In this document: piece after piece, positions 36,581 to 45,623 of the stretch
How positions within the stretch are numbered: the stretch's first letter is position 1
How the letters are laid out: every line of letters starts with the position of its first letter
From: Citromicrobium sp. UBA3494
GTDB taxonomy: Bacteria; Pseudomonadota; Alphaproteobacteria; Sphingomonadales; Sphingomonadaceae
Assembly: GCA_002377695.1 (NCBI GenBank)
Contig: DFQH01000001.1
Span: forward strand, 194,610 to 258,609
Length of the DNA: 64,000 nt
Direction of reading: 5' to 3'
Notes under the pieces: model-generated
Seen by the model: only the letters and a program-made list of their open reading frames with translations
Told to the model about the DNA's origin: nothing
Databases searched by the model: none
Made by a program: the position numbers and the translations under genes

Positions 36581-37139
36581 GCAAGGAAGGGAACGCCCCA
36601 TCCTTCGCAAATCCGGAGAATCGCTTTTTGTGCTCGGGCCATTTCCGCTTCACCGCATGCTTGGCCACCTTCTGAGCCCGCTCTCTCGTTTCCTCGGCAG
36701 CCAGATCGTAATCGCCTAGCTTCGACTTGTGGAATCTGGCGAAGGCAACGTTGGCGTTCGGCCTTTTCCTCTGCCGCTCCTCGTCTTCGATAGCCTCACC
36801 AATCGTCTTCGCTCCAAGAGCGGTGATAATTGCGCCGTCGGTCAAACTGTCCCGGGCCACGAGCCGATCGAGAGCTCCCACGAGATATCGCGCCCTTACG
36901 GCAAGGCGCGCGATTTCATCTGCCGATCCGGTTTGAGTGGCCTTCCGGGCAGCTACGAAGATCACGAGAATCTCTCGCGTTGCCTCAAGAATTTCGTAGG
37001 TACGTTCGGACCGTTCAACCAAACGAATTCGCGATGGCATCTTCACGGCCAGATAGGCACTGACGGCTGCAACCATGGTAGCCGCGGCGGTGCCAATCGC
37101 GGTCACAATCTCCCAGAAAGTGGCTGGAACGGCGGCCAT
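36540..37139 (-). CDS. Small single-TM protein of unknown function
   Basis: A 199-residue protein with one N-terminal hydrophobic segment (FWEIVTAIGTAAATMVAAVS, about residues 8-30) and a mostly helical, basic cytoplasmic part. It ends in a Pro-rich tail that is the antisense of the accC 3' end (41-bp convergent overlap). Start ATG 37139 overlaps the GFA-gene stop by one base (TGATG), so it is probably co-translated. No family is recognised. Base composition is somewhat lower in GC than neighbours. Confidence 0.6.
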   Translation of the reverse strand: MAAVPATFWEIVTAIGTAAATMVAAVSAYLAVKMPSRIRLVERSERTYEILEATREILVIFVAARKATQTGSADEIARLAVRARYLVGALDRLVARDSLTDGAIITALGAKTIGEAIEDEERQRKRPNANVAFARFHKSKLGDYDLAAEETRERAQKVAKHAVKRKWPEHKKRFSGFAKDGAFPSLPTPPAPPATPPAT

Positions 37140-37573
37140 CAATCGAAAGAGAAGCCCGCCGCCTTGGCTTCGGCAATCACTTCCTCGCCCGTCTGGCGCG
37201 GGTGATCGCCCTCTATCCGGCACCAGTCGGCGCGTTCGTCGATGAAGATTTCCTTGGTGATGGCGTGACGACCCGCGCCATCGAACAGACCGGCCGAAAA
37301 GCTGCGCGATCCGGTGGGCAGGAAGCGATACCACAGCCCGCTGCCACACTGCCTGCAGAAGGCACGCTCCGCCCAGTCGCTCGACCGGTATTGCGTGATA
37401 AAGCCTTCGCCTTCGACAGTCGCGTCCGATCCCCGTTGCGCAGCGTAGAATGCGCTGCCCCATCGTCTACACATGTCGCAGTGGCAGATCTCTATCTCGG
37501 GCTCGGGGTCGGCCAGCGCGATGCGGACCTCGCCGCACAGGCAATGGCCTTTCAGCGCCCCCGCCTCGCTCAC
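37139..37573 (-). CDS. GFA-family (CENP-V fold) zinc protein
   Basis: A 144-residue protein with the GFA zinc motifs GHCLCGEVRI, CHCDMCRRWGSAF and FCRQCGSGLWYR. The family is named after glutathione-dependent formaldehyde-activating enzyme, but most members are of unproven function. No ATG fits; GTG 37573 overlaps the stop of the Lrp gene (GTGA), which decides the start and indicates coupling. Confidence 0.85.
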   Translation of the reverse strand: MSEAGALKGHCLCGEVRIALADPEPEIEICHCDMCRRWGSAFYAAQRGSDATVEGEGFITQYRSSDWAERAFCRQCGSGLWYRFLPTGSRSFSAGLFDGAGRHAITKEIFIDERADWCRIEGDHPRQTGEEVIAEAKAAGFSFD

Positions 37574-38034
37574 TTCAGCGGCACGCCCGGCGTGTGCTTG
37601 CTGGTGCGGATGGTCAGCGAGGTCTTCACGCTGCCCACGTTGGGTGCAGGGGTCAGCTTGCTCGTCAGGAATTCCTGGAAGCTCTGCAGGTCGCGGCTGA
37701 CGATCTTGAGGATGAAGTCGATCTCGCCATTGAGCATGTGCACCTCGCGCACCTCGGGCAGATCCTGCATCGCTTCCTCGAATTCGCGCAGCGCCGATTC
37801 GGCCTGGCTCTTCAGGCTCACCATGGCGAACACGATGATCGCGAAGCCCAGCTTGGACGGCTCCAGATCGGCGTGGTAGCCGCGGATGACCCCCATATCC
37901 TCCAGCGCGCGTACGCGCCGCAGGCAAGGCGGTGCGGTCAACCCGACGCGCCGCGCCAGTTCGACATTTGTGACGCGCCCTTCGGCCTGCAGTTCCTGCA
38001 GAAGCTGCCGATCGATCTCATCCAGATTGGCCAA
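37570..38034 (-). CDS. Lrp/AsnC-family transcriptional regulator
   Basis: A 154-residue regulator with an N-terminal winged helix (LDEIDRQLLQELQAEGRVTN, then ARRVGLTAPPCLRRVRALE) and a C-terminal RAM domain with the usual EVHMLNGEIDFILKIVSRDL. Such regulators respond to amino acids. No ATG fits; TTG 38034 has GAGAGG six bases upstream, while TTGs seven and eight codons earlier lack one. It heads the Lrp-GFA-membrane protein unit. Confidence 0.9.
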   Translation of the reverse strand: MANLDEIDRQLLQELQAEGRVTNVELARRVGLTAPPCLRRVRALEDMGVIRGYHADLEPSKLGFAIIVFAMVSLKSQAESALREFEEAMQDLPEVREVHMLNGEIDFILKIVSRDLQSFQEFLTSKLTPAPNVGSVKTSLTIRTSKHTPGVPLK

Positions 38035-38135
38035 AGACCACCTCTCTCGCAACAAACCTTCATATCAGCCGGCGCGCGGGCGATTCATGAAAGGAGCGCC
38101 TTAGTTAATGCTTCGCACAGCTAACATTATTGTTC

Positions 38136-38180
38136 ATGACAGCGATTGTCCCGCTTTGCAACGTGAGCCCTGACTGTCAT
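38136..38180. repeat. Long-range inverted repeat upstream of the Lrp and kinase-like genes
   Basis: ATGACAG (38136-38142) and CTGTCAT (38174-38180) are a perfect 7-bp inverted pair 31 bp apart in the 246-bp gap between divergent genes. It may be a spaced operator for the Lrp-family regulator or chance. Confidence 0.25.
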
Positions 38181-38280
38181 TCCTGCGCCGTGATAAAGGG
38201 TTAAGAACCTTTTACGTCGCACCATGGGGGTTCGGCGTAACGCCACAGCCTCACCGCAGGAGTTTGCGCCCCTCCCCGCC

Positions 38281-40176
38281 ATGCAGTTCGACGATCGCCT
38301 CGCCACAGTCCTGCGCCACAAGGCCGGCGCGCAAGCGGGTGCGCGTACCCAGTATCGCCAGCTGCTGGACCTGCTCGGTCGTCCGCAACCCGGGCGCGAT
38401 CCCAGCCTGCTGGCCGCCGCGCGGCTGCGGCTCGAATCGCTGGCCGACGTGATCTCGGTGCGAGAGCGCGCGGAAATCATCCGCGAGCAGGGCCGCAGGA
38501 TCAACGACCCCGCGCTCGTCGCGCATTTCGCGGAAGCCGAGCCCGATGTTGCCTGCGCTGCGCTGTCCACCGCGCGGCTGAGCGAGGGCGACTGGCTGGC
38601 GCTCATCCCCGAACTGCCCGTGCGCGCACGCGGCTTCCTTCGCCTTCGCCGCGATCTGTCCGATCCGGTCGAGGCGCTGCTGGAGCGGCTGGGCGTGCGC
38701 GACCGCGCACTGCCCCTGCCGCCTACTCCCGAACCTCTTGTCGACGATTCGGACGAAGAGAACCCCCCTGCGCTGGAGCACGAAGCCGAAGCCGAAGCCG
38801 AGCCCGAAGCAGGGCCGAATGAAGATCATATCGTCGATGGCGAATTTACCGAGGTCGACGATGAGGCTCCGGAAGAACCGGCCCCCGAACCCGCTCGGGA
38901 GACCGATGACGGGATGTTGGCCGCAGGCGCGGCCAGCCTGGGTGGCGCCGTTGCCGCTGCCACGGATCGCCCCGAGCCCGACACGGACAAACAGGCGCCC
39001 GCCGAACCGGGCAACGACATTGCGGCGCTGCGCCAGCGGATCGACGCTTTCCAGCGCGCCCGAGAGAGTGAGCGCAACAACCGCTCCGAAGCCGCCGAGC
39101 CGGAAGCGGATCAGACCGCACCCACCCTGCCCTTCAGCGATGCCAGCACCGCACAGGAGGAGCTGACCGGTTTCGGCTTTTCCACCGATACCAGCGGCGT
39201 GATCGACTGGGCGGACAGCTTCGCCGCTTCGCGCGTGCTGTACCTTTCGCTGCAGACGATCCTGCCCGACGAATATTCCGAAGCGATCGAACGCCAGCAG
39301 CCCATGCATGGCGTGCAGGTGACGCTGGAGGGCGGCCCGGCCATCACGGGGAGCTGGATTCTCGATGCCAACCCGCGCTTTTCCAGCCCCGACGGGCGTT
39401 TCCTCGGCTTCGCAGGGGGCATGCGCCGGGCGCTGGAAGCCGAAGAGCCGGGCCAGCAGAGCGACCGTCTGCGCCAGTTGCTTCACGAATTGCGCACCCC
39501 GGTAAACGCGATCCAGGGCTTCGCGGAGGTGATCCAGCAGCAGGTCGTGGGCCCCGTGCCGCACGATTACCGCGCGCTTGCGGCGGGCATTGCGGGCGAC
39601 AGCGCGCGCATGCTGGCCGGGTTCGACGATCTGGAGCGGCTTTCGCGTCTCGAAAGCGGGCGCCTGCGCCCGACCGGCGGCGATGCGGACCTTGCCGCGA
39701 TCTTCCGCCAGCACCTGGGACAGCTCGTTCCGCTGCTCCAGCCGCGCAATGCGGGCTTCGTCGCCACGCTGGGCGGCACCTGCCGGGTCGATCTAGCCAA
39801 GCCGGATGCCGAACTGCTCAGCTGGCGCATCCTCGCCACGCTGGGCTCCGCCGCCGCGCCGAGCGAGAAGCTGGCGCTCACCCTCGATCACGAGGCCGGC
39901 CCCAATGGGAACACCGCGCAGTTCGTGGCCGATCTGCCCGCCTCGCTCAATGGCAGCGAGGATATCTTCGCGGCCCGGGGCAAGCCGCTTTCGGTCGCCA
40001 TCAGCGCGGGGCCGTTCGGCCCCGGCTTCGCGCTGCGGCTGGCGCGGGCGGAAGCGCGAGCCATCGGTGGCAGCCTGCGGCGGGAAAACCGGCGGTTGAT
40101 ATTGACGCTCCCCGCTTTGACCGCGCAGGAGCCTGCCGCTACCGAAAGACACGGAGTACGCGAACACGCGGCCTAG
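38281..40176 (+). CDS. Histidine-kinase-like protein with a degenerate ATPase domain
   Basis: A 631-residue soluble protein. Residues 1-140 form a helical domain (MQFDDRLATVLRHKAG). Residues 150-290 are acidic and low in complexity, and 300-380 are PAS-like. A HisKA helix with an intact phospho-acceptor His402 (LRQLLHELRTPVNAIQGF) follows. The C-terminal domain lacks a recognisable N-box (ILATLGSAAAPSEK) and the DxGxG G1 box, keeping only a G2-like GPGFALRLARAEARAIGGSL. It may act as a phosphotransfer or pseudokinase protein. Start ATG 38281 was chosen for the folded-looking N-terminus; ATG 38224 in frame is an alternative. Confidence 0.8.
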   Translation: MQFDDRLATVLRHKAGAQAGARTQYRQLLDLLGRPQPGRDPSLLAAARLRLESLADVISVRERAEIIREQGRRINDPALVAHFAEAEPDVACAALSTARLSEGDWLALIPELPVRARGFLRLRRDLSDPVEALLERLGVRDRALPLPPTPEPLVDDSDEENPPALEHEAEAEAEPEAGPNEDHIVDGEFTEVDDEAPEEPAPEPARETDDGMLAAGAASLGGAVAAATDRPEPDTDKQAPAEPGNDIAALRQRIDAFQRARESERNNRSEAAEPEADQTAPTLPFSDASTAQEELTGFGFSTDTSGVIDWADSFAASRVLYLSLQTILPDEYSEAIERQQPMHGVQVTLEGGPAITGSWILDANPRFSSPDGRFLGFAGGMRRALEAEEPGQQSDRLRQLLHELRTPVNAIQGFAEVIQQQVVGPVPHDYRALAAGIAGDSARMLAGFDDLERLSRLESGRLRPTGGDADLAAIFRQHLGQLVPLLQPRNAGFVATLGGTCRVDLAKPDAELLSWRILATLGSAAAPSEKLALTLDHEAGPNGNTAQFVADLPASLNGSEDIFAARGKPLSVAISAGPFGPGFALRLARAEARAIGGSLRRENRRLILTLPALTAQEPAATERHGVREHAA

Positions 40177-40228
40177 ATGCTCGTGCCGAGGCTCCAGAAA
40201 AGCCTCTGGCTACGGGGACCAGGACGAC

Positions 40229-41218
40229 ATGCTCACTCTGCCGCAGGCCGATCAGGCCGCGCATTTTGCCTCCGGTTTCGCCCCAGCCTCGATCCTGACG
40301 GTCGATACCGAAGAAGGTTTCGACTGGGACAAGCCCTTCACCCGCGACCAGCACGATCTGACCCATGTCGATCGAATTGCCCGCTTCCAGAGCTTTTGCG
40401 AAGCGATCGGGGTTTCGCCGGTCTATCTGGTCGACTGGCCTATCGTGCAGTCGGCAAAGGCGCGCGAGATCATCGGCGATGCGGTCTCTCGCGGTGCGGC
40501 CGAAGTCGGCGTACAGCTTCACCCCTGGGTGAACCCTCCGTTCGAGGAGGAAGTGAACACCCATAACAGTTTCGCAGGCAACCTGCCACCCGAGCTGGAA
40601 CGCGCCAAGTTCTCGCGGCTGCGCGACGCGATCGAAGAGGCATTCGGCACGCCGCCGATATCCTACCGCGCGGGCCGTTACGGCCTTGGCCCGGCAACAA
40701 AGTCCCTGCTGCAGGACATGGGCATCAAGGTCGATACGTCGGTGCGCGCCTATTTCGACTATTCGCACCAGGACGGCCCGAATTACGAGGATTTCCCCAA
40801 TCACCCCTACTGGGTGGCCGGAGATACCCCGCTGCTCGAACTGCCGGTGACGAGTGTGTATCGCGGGCTGCTCGCCAGCGCGGGGCCGCAGCTTTTTCCC
40901 AAGCTGGCGCGCATTCCGCGGGCGCCGGGTCTCGCATCGCGCACGGGCTTGCTCGAACGGGTCAGGCTGACACCGGAAGGGACGCCGCTTTCGGATGCGA
41001 TCAAGGGCATCGACGCGGCGCTCGCCGCAAAGCTGCCCGTCATCGTGCTGTCCTTCCACAGCCCCTCCCTCGCGCCCGGTAACACGCCCTATACCGATAC
41101 CGAGGAAGAGGTGGAGCGGCTCTACGCCTGGCTCGACGGCGTGTATGCCCACATGGCCAGCCGAGGGGTCGCCCCCACCACCATCGCGCAAGCCCTGGCG
41201 GCGGCAAATGCGGGATGA
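40229..41218 (+). CDS. Polysaccharide deacetylase-family protein (WalW-like)
   Basis: A 329-residue protein with a NodB/polysaccharide-deacetylase fold: ASILTVDTEEGFDWDKPF carries the early metal-binding Asp pair, VGVQLHPWVNPPF the His motif, SYRAGRYGLG the Arg loop and VIVLSFHSPSLAPG the late His. No signal peptide is seen. It follows the kinase-like gene by about 50 bp and may share its transcript. The substrate is unknown. Confidence 0.8.
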   Translation: MLTLPQADQAAHFASGFAPASILTVDTEEGFDWDKPFTRDQHDLTHVDRIARFQSFCEAIGVSPVYLVDWPIVQSAKAREIIGDAVSRGAAEVGVQLHPWVNPPFEEEVNTHNSFAGNLPPELERAKFSRLRDAIEEAFGTPPISYRAGRYGLGPATKSLLQDMGIKVDTSVRAYFDYSHQDGPNYEDFPNHPYWVAGDTPLLELPVTSVYRGLLASAGPQLFPKLARIPRAPGLASRTGLLERVRLTPEGTPLSDAIKGIDAALAAKLPVIVLSFHSPSLAPGNTPYTDTEEEVERLYAWLDGVYAHMASRGVAPTTIAQALAAANAG

Positions 41219-41288
41219 TGGCCACTGCCCGCTTGCGGCGGCGCGTATTGGCGGCTAGCGGCACGCCTTGCGATGGCATCCGTTCCGG

Positions 41289-41361
41289 GGGCCTGTAGCT
41301 CAGCGGTTAGAGCTGGCCGCTCATAACGGCTAGGTCGCGGGTTCGAATCCTGCCGGGCCCA
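41289..41361 (+). tRNA. tRNA-Ile2 (anticodon CAT, lysidine type)
   Basis: A 73-nt tRNA with acceptor GGGCCTG/CGGGCCC and anticodon loop CTCATAA (CAT). GGTTAGAGCTGGCCG, CTAGGTCGC and the loop context closely match E. coli tRNA-Ile2, read as AUA after lysidine modification by TilS, rather than elongator Met. After discriminator A the genome reads CCG, so the CCA end is not encoded, unlike the neighbouring tRNA-Pro. Confidence 0.85.
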
Positions 41362-41390
41362 CCGGAGGGGCCGTCATCGCAAATCAGTGT

Positions 41391-41467
<77 letters not shown>

Positions 41468-41492
41468 GTTTTTCCCGGTTATACCGCTCCGC

Positions 41493-42887
41493 TCACTTCG
41501 CCGGGCCGAACGCATCCGGCTCGTTGGCCAGGATGCCGACCACCTGCGTCCACACCGCCACGTTCTGGCGCAGCTGCGCTTTGTCGATCTTGTCGAGCGT
41601 GTCGTTGTTGGTGTGGTGCAGGTCGAAATAGCGGGTGCCGTCCTGCTGCAGGTCGACCAGCGCGCCGCCCTGGTCGCGGATGATGTTGAGGTCCGCGCCG
41701 CCGGTGGCCACTTCGCGTGACGGTGCGACGCCGAAGCGGGCGACGGCCTGAGCCAGCTCACGGGCAAGCTCGGGGTCGGAAGCCGCGAAGTTGGTGTCGA
41801 TCCGCCAGATCCGGTCAGCGCCGAAATCGCTTTCGATGCCGACGGCCATCGGTTCGTCGATATGTGCCGCGCTATAGGCCTTGCTGCCCCACAGGCCCGT
41901 CTCCTCCGCTCCGGCGAAAAGGACGCGGATCGTGCGCAGCGGCTGGCCCGCCTTTGCGACGTTGAGCGCGGCGGCGGCGGCAATCCCGCAGCCTGCGCCA
42001 TCGTCGAACGCGCCGGTGCCGTTCCACCAGCTGTCGAGGTGGCAGGCCAGCAGCACCGGCGGGAGCGAGGGATCGCGCCCCACCACCTCGCCGACGACAT
42101 TGCCGCTGGTCGTCTCGCCAAGGCTGCGCGGGGTGAGCACCAGTTTCATGCGGATCGGCGTATCGCCGGCCCGCGCGAACATCCGTTCGAGATTGTCCGC
42201 ATCGGGATTGGACAGCGCACCTGCGGGCGTCGACGCAACGCCGTCGGGAAAGCTGGTGCCGCCCGTGTGCGGCGTACGCTCGGTCTCCGTACCGATAGAG
42301 CGGATCACCGTGGCGACCGCCCCCTTGCTCGCCGCGAGGCCGGCCCCCGTCCAGCGCGCAGGCCCTGCAAAACCGTAGCCCGAGCCATCCTGCGTCCGGC
42401 GCATGTCGTGGCTGATGAAGGCGATCTTGCCCTTCAGGCTGCCCGCAGGCGCCGCTGCGAGATCGGCGTAGCTGGGGAAATAGACGACTTCGGCCTCGAT
42501 CCCCGCTTCGCCCGTGCTGGCGCTGTTGCCCAGCGGCACGATCATCAGGTCCTGCGCGTAGGGCGCGGTGACCCGGGCGGTCGCGTTGTCGCCGGGGACC
42601 CATGTTTCCATCCGGAAAGGCTCGTCCGCTACGTTGCGGAAGCCATTGGCGCGCAGCCACGCCACCGCCCAGTCGCGCCCGCGTTTCTCAGCCTCGGTGC
42701 CCGCCTGACGCGGCCCGACCTCGGTCGTGATGCCTTCGACGAAATCCCAGGCGATGGAGTCGCTCTCCAGCGCGGCGTCGGCTGCGCAGGCCAGCGCGCC
42801 CTCGCACGGTCCGGGGCCCATCTGGGCAGCGGCGGGGGTTGCGAGAAAGGCGGCGGATGCGGCGAGCGCGAGGAGCTTTGTCTTCAT
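41493..42887 (-). CDS. Secreted M28-family zinc peptidase
   Basis: A 464-residue exported metallopeptidase. The signal peptide (LLALAASAAFLATPAAAQ) ends near residue 21. A PA-like insert (about 110-230) precedes the M28 catalytic domain, whose two-zinc ligands are visible in ACHLDSWWNGTGAFDDGAG, FAGAEETGLWGS, ESDFGAD and YFDLHHTNNDTLDKID. Members are aminopeptidases or carboxypeptidases in the periplasm; specificity is unknown. Start ATG 42887 gives the clean signal peptide. Confidence 0.9.
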   Translation of the reverse strand: MKTKLLALAASAAFLATPAAAQMGPGPCEGALACAADAALESDSIAWDFVEGITTEVGPRQAGTEAEKRGRDWAVAWLRANGFRNVADEPFRMETWVPGDNATARVTAPYAQDLMIVPLGNSASTGEAGIEAEVVYFPSYADLAAAPAGSLKGKIAFISHDMRRTQDGSGYGFAGPARWTGAGLAASKGAVATVIRSIGTETERTPHTGGTSFPDGVASTPAGALSNPDADNLERMFARAGDTPIRMKLVLTPRSLGETTSGNVVGEVVGRDPSLPPVLLACHLDSWWNGTGAFDDGAGCGIAAAAALNVAKAGQPLRTIRVLFAGAEETGLWGSKAYSAAHIDEPMAVGIESDFGADRIWRIDTNFAASDPELARELAQAVARFGVAPSREVATGGADLNIIRDQGGALVDLQQDGTRYFDLHHTNNDTLDKIDKAQLRQNVAVWTQVVGILANEPDAFGPAK

Positions 42888-42927
42888 GGGCGCGACGGCT
42901 AGCGCCCCTGCCCTGCCCTGCCAAGCC

Positions 42928-43425
42928 TCACCAGAAGCGGCTGCCGGGAACGCCCTTGAACGGGCCGACCACCGCGCTGGTGATCCAGCCACCGTAGAAC
43001 TCGCCCGGTTGCGGCTGGACCACCTCGCCATCGAGCGTGATCCGGTCGAACGGCGCGGGATAGAAGGCAACATGATCCGCCAGAATGCGGAACGGCGCGG
43101 TCGGCTCGGCATAGCTCCAGCCGACCTTTGCAAGCCGTTCCCCTCCGGCAACGACATCCCAGTACCGGGCCTGGCCTTTCCACTCGCACAGCGATTTGCC
43201 CGGCGCACGCTCCAGCACGCCCGCCGCAATATCGTCTGGCGGAAGGTAATATTGCGGCGGATGACTGGTTTCGAGAACGCGGACCGCGCGGCGCGTATCG
43301 GCGACCCGCACACCGCGATGCTCGATCACGATGTGTGCGCTGGTCGGCTCGGCAATCGCGGGGCGTGGATAGTCCCACACGCTTTCCTGCCCCGGGCCGG
43401 GCGGTATCGGATCGGGTCGTTGCAT
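42928..43425 (-). CDS. DUF427-domain protein
   Basis: A 165-residue soluble protein of the DUF427 family. The signature segments are HIVIEHRGVRVADTRRAVRVLETSHPPQYYLPP and CEWKGQARYWDV, followed by AFYPAPFDRITLDGEVV and a C-terminal GGWITSAVVGPFKG. The biochemical function of the family is not established to my knowledge. It is 40 bp upstream of the M28 gene on the same strand. Confidence 0.85.
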   Translation of the reverse strand: MQRPDPIPPGPGQESVWDYPRPAIAEPTSAHIVIEHRGVRVADTRRAVRVLETSHPPQYYLPPDDIAAGVLERAPGKSLCEWKGQARYWDVVAGGERLAKVGWSYAEPTAPFRILADHVAFYPAPFDRITLDGEVVQPQPGEFYGGWITSAVVGPFKGVPGSRFW

Positions 43426-43469
43426 ATACTCTCGACTAGCCTGCCCGTCCGCGCCCGGCGATACGGGCC

Positions 43470-44540
43470 TTAGACGAACTCGACCGTCACGCCCTGCCCC
43501 ACTGCCTTGGCCAGCGCCGCCGCGTCCCAGTTGGTCAGCCGCACGCAGCCGTGGCTGTTGCTCTTGGCAATCAGCTGCGGATCGGGCGAGCCGTGAATGC
43601 CGTAGCCTTCCTTGGCGAGATCGATCCACGTCCCGCCGACCGGATTGTTGGGCCCCGGCGGCAGGATATAGGTTCCTTCCGGCCCCCACTCGCGCCCTTC
43701 GCTGGTGAAGGTGTAATTGGGTTCGGGCGCCACCGCGACCACCTCCATCGTACCGCTGGGGCTGGGAAAGCGCGAACTGCCGATGGTCGCCGGATAGCTC
43801 GCCACGATGTCGCCCGCCTCGTTCATCGCAACCAAGCTGTCGTCGCCCTTGCGCACCTCGATCCGCGTGATCTCTCCATCGACCGCGCCATCGCCATGGC
43901 TGACGATGCCCAGCTTCGTGCCCGCCTTGCCGAAATCGGCATCGGGGTTGAGCGCGCGGAGGAAATCCTGGTCCATGTGAAAACGCTCGGCCAGCATTTC
44001 GAGCGGGGTTTCGTAGCCCAGCTTTTCAAGATCGGACATCGCGGCGAAGGAATCGGGCACATCGTAGAACGGCCCCTGCGCATCGGCTTGCGTCACAGTG
44101 TAGGTGCGGAAGATGTCGCCGCGTTCGTTCTCGAACAGCGACTGAAGCAGCGCCTGATCGACCTCGGACCCGCCGCTGAGCCCGTTGGCCTCGCGGTAAT
44201 AGCGGATCGCGCGGTCCGTATTGCCGCCACCGCGTCCGTCGATGACGCCCGGCGAGTGGCGGCTGCGGTCGAGCATTACCTGTACCGCGAGCATCGTGGG
44301 CGTGCGTTCGCCCATCATCTCGTCGGTGACGCCGTCGGGCAGCGTCAGCTCCACCTTGCCGTTGGCGAAGCGTGCCTCTTCCTGCGCGGCGGTGCGCGCA
44401 TCGTCGTAGCCGTCGGAGTCGGGCTGCGCCGCGCTTTCGGCGCGGTCGCTGTCCGCTTCGGGGGAATCGGTACCCTGGAAGCCGCATGCGGCAAGCATGG
44501 CGGCGGCGGCGAGCGGGGCGAGCAATCGGTGTTGGTTCAT
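43470..44540 (-). CDS. L,D-transpeptidase lipoprotein
   Basis: A 356-residue lipoprotein: the signal sequence ends in a lipobox LAAC (Cys near residue 20), followed by a disordered acidic stretch and a peptidoglycan-binding-like domain (about 75-150) with QVMLDRSRHSPGVIDG. A YkuD catalytic domain follows, with YGIHGSPDPQLIAKSNSHGCVRL containing the catalytic His and Cys. It forms 3-3 peptidoglycan cross-links or attaches proteins in the periplasm. Confidence 0.92.
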   Translation of the reverse strand: MNQHRLLAPLAAAAMLAACGFQGTDSPEADSDRAESAAQPDSDGYDDARTAAQEEARFANGKVELTLPDGVTDEMMGERTPTMLAVQVMLDRSRHSPGVIDGRGGGNTDRAIRYYREANGLSGGSEVDQALLQSLFENERGDIFRTYTVTQADAQGPFYDVPDSFAAMSDLEKLGYETPLEMLAERFHMDQDFLRALNPDADFGKAGTKLGIVSHGDGAVDGEITRIEVRKGDDSLVAMNEAGDIVASYPATIGSSRFPSPSGTMEVVAVAPEPNYTFTSEGREWGPEGTYILPPGPNNPVGGTWIDLAKEGYGIHGSPDPQLIAKSNSHGCVRLTNWDAAALAKAVGQGVTVEFV

Positions 44541-44579
44541 ACCCCACCGAACGGCGCCAGCGCGCAAGCCGTTCCCCGA

Positions 44580-45509
44580 CTAGCCTTCGATAAGCCGGGC
44601 CAGCTCCAGACCGGAGAGGAACGCATTCTCTACCCGCGGGCCCGACAGCCAGTCTCCGCATACGCCGATCCGCTGCGCTGCGTCCCACCGGGCGCCCGCA
44701 TCGTTCTTCTCGCACTTGGCGTAGCGCCAGCGATGCGCCGTGCTGAACAGCACCGGCGGCAGATCGCCGACCGCGCGGGCGAAGTGGGCGAGCAGTTCCT
44801 CGCCCACATTTTCCGCCTCACGCTCAAGCTGGGCGCGCGACCAGCGCGGGCTCGCCTGGATGACCCAGCATTCCCGATCCGTGTCGCGGCCCGGCTTGGC
44901 CGAGTTGCGCGCCGCCCAGCCGATGGCTCCTTCGTCGGTCAGTGTATCGGGCGCATCGACCCGACCTTCGAAGGCGACCATGGCAGTCCAGCACGGCTCG
45001 CTGGTCACATCGCGCGCATCCTCGGCAAGATCGGGGGCATGTCCGGCAAGCAGCGGCGCGACCTGTTCCGCCGGCACGGCGACCACAACCGCATCGAAGC
45101 TGGCGTCCGCCAGGCCTTCGCCCTCCAGCCGCCAGCCGCCGCGCTCTCGCACCAGCGCCGAAACGCGCGTGGCGAACTGCACGTTAAGCGCCTCGGCCAT
45201 CGCCCGGATCGGCGCGTTCATGCCCGGCGTGCCGACCCACGCGCCCTCCTTGGCGGCAGGCCACGGGGCCACGATGCCATCCGCCTCCCACGCGCGCACC
45301 TGCGTCTGGAACGCCATCTCGCGCGCGGTGAAATATTGCGCGCCATGGTCGAAGCGAAAAGTTTCGCCCTCGTGCTCGACCCGCCGCGTCGCCATGCGCC
45401 CGCCCGGCCCGCGGCCCTTGTCGAACACGGTCACCTCGTGGCCATTCTCGGTCAGCCGTGTGGCACAGGTGAGCCCGGCCATGCCGGCTCCGATGATTGC
45501 GATCCGCAT
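44580..45509 (-). CDS. FAD-dependent amine oxidase/renalase-like oxidoreductase
   Basis: A 309-residue flavoprotein with an N-terminal dinucleotide-binding motif IAIIGAGMAGLTCATRL, then FDKGRGPGGRMATRR and FDHGAQYFTAR, the pattern of the bacterial renalase-like group (NAD(P)/FAD-dependent oxidoreductase). The C-terminal FAD motif is IGVCGDWLSGPRVENAFLSG. Renalases oxidise off-isomer dihydronicotinamides; whether this one does is inference. It is divergent from ettA. Confidence 0.85.
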   Translation of the reverse strand: MRIAIIGAGMAGLTCATRLTENGHEVTVFDKGRGPGGRMATRRVEHEGETFRFDHGAQYFTAREMAFQTQVRAWEADGIVAPWPAAKEGAWVGTPGMNAPIRAMAEALNVQFATRVSALVRERGGWRLEGEGLADASFDAVVVAVPAEQVAPLLAGHAPDLAEDARDVTSEPCWTAMVAFEGRVDAPDTLTDEGAIGWAARNSAKPGRDTDRECWVIQASPRWSRAQLEREAENVGEELLAHFARAVGDLPPVLFSTAHRWRYAKCEKNDAGARWDAAQRIGVCGDWLSGPRVENAFLSGLELARLIEG

Positions 45510-45623
45510 AGAGTTTTCCTTGCTTGCACGAAGGGCCCGGCGGGCGCTTGCCCAGATGCCGCTTCGCGCCTATCTCACCGCCCAATTCCCGAACGCCCGA
45601 ATATATCCAAAGGATTCTCCGCG

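Noticed and set aside
38101..38126. Possible CtrA-binding site (TTAA half-sites)
   Set aside because: The half-site spacing is not the 7 bp of the TTAA-N7-TTAA consensus.
41289..41361. Reading this CAT tRNA as elongator tRNA-Met
   Set aside because: The loop and arm bases match the Ile2 (lysidine) pattern better than alphaproteobacterial Met tRNA; an initiator is excluded by the acceptor pairing at position 1.
43551..45623. Long in-frame extension upstream of ettA
   Set aside because: It runs antisense through the L,D-transpeptidase and oxidoreductase genes, and EttA homology begins exactly at 45624 with a ribosome-binding site.
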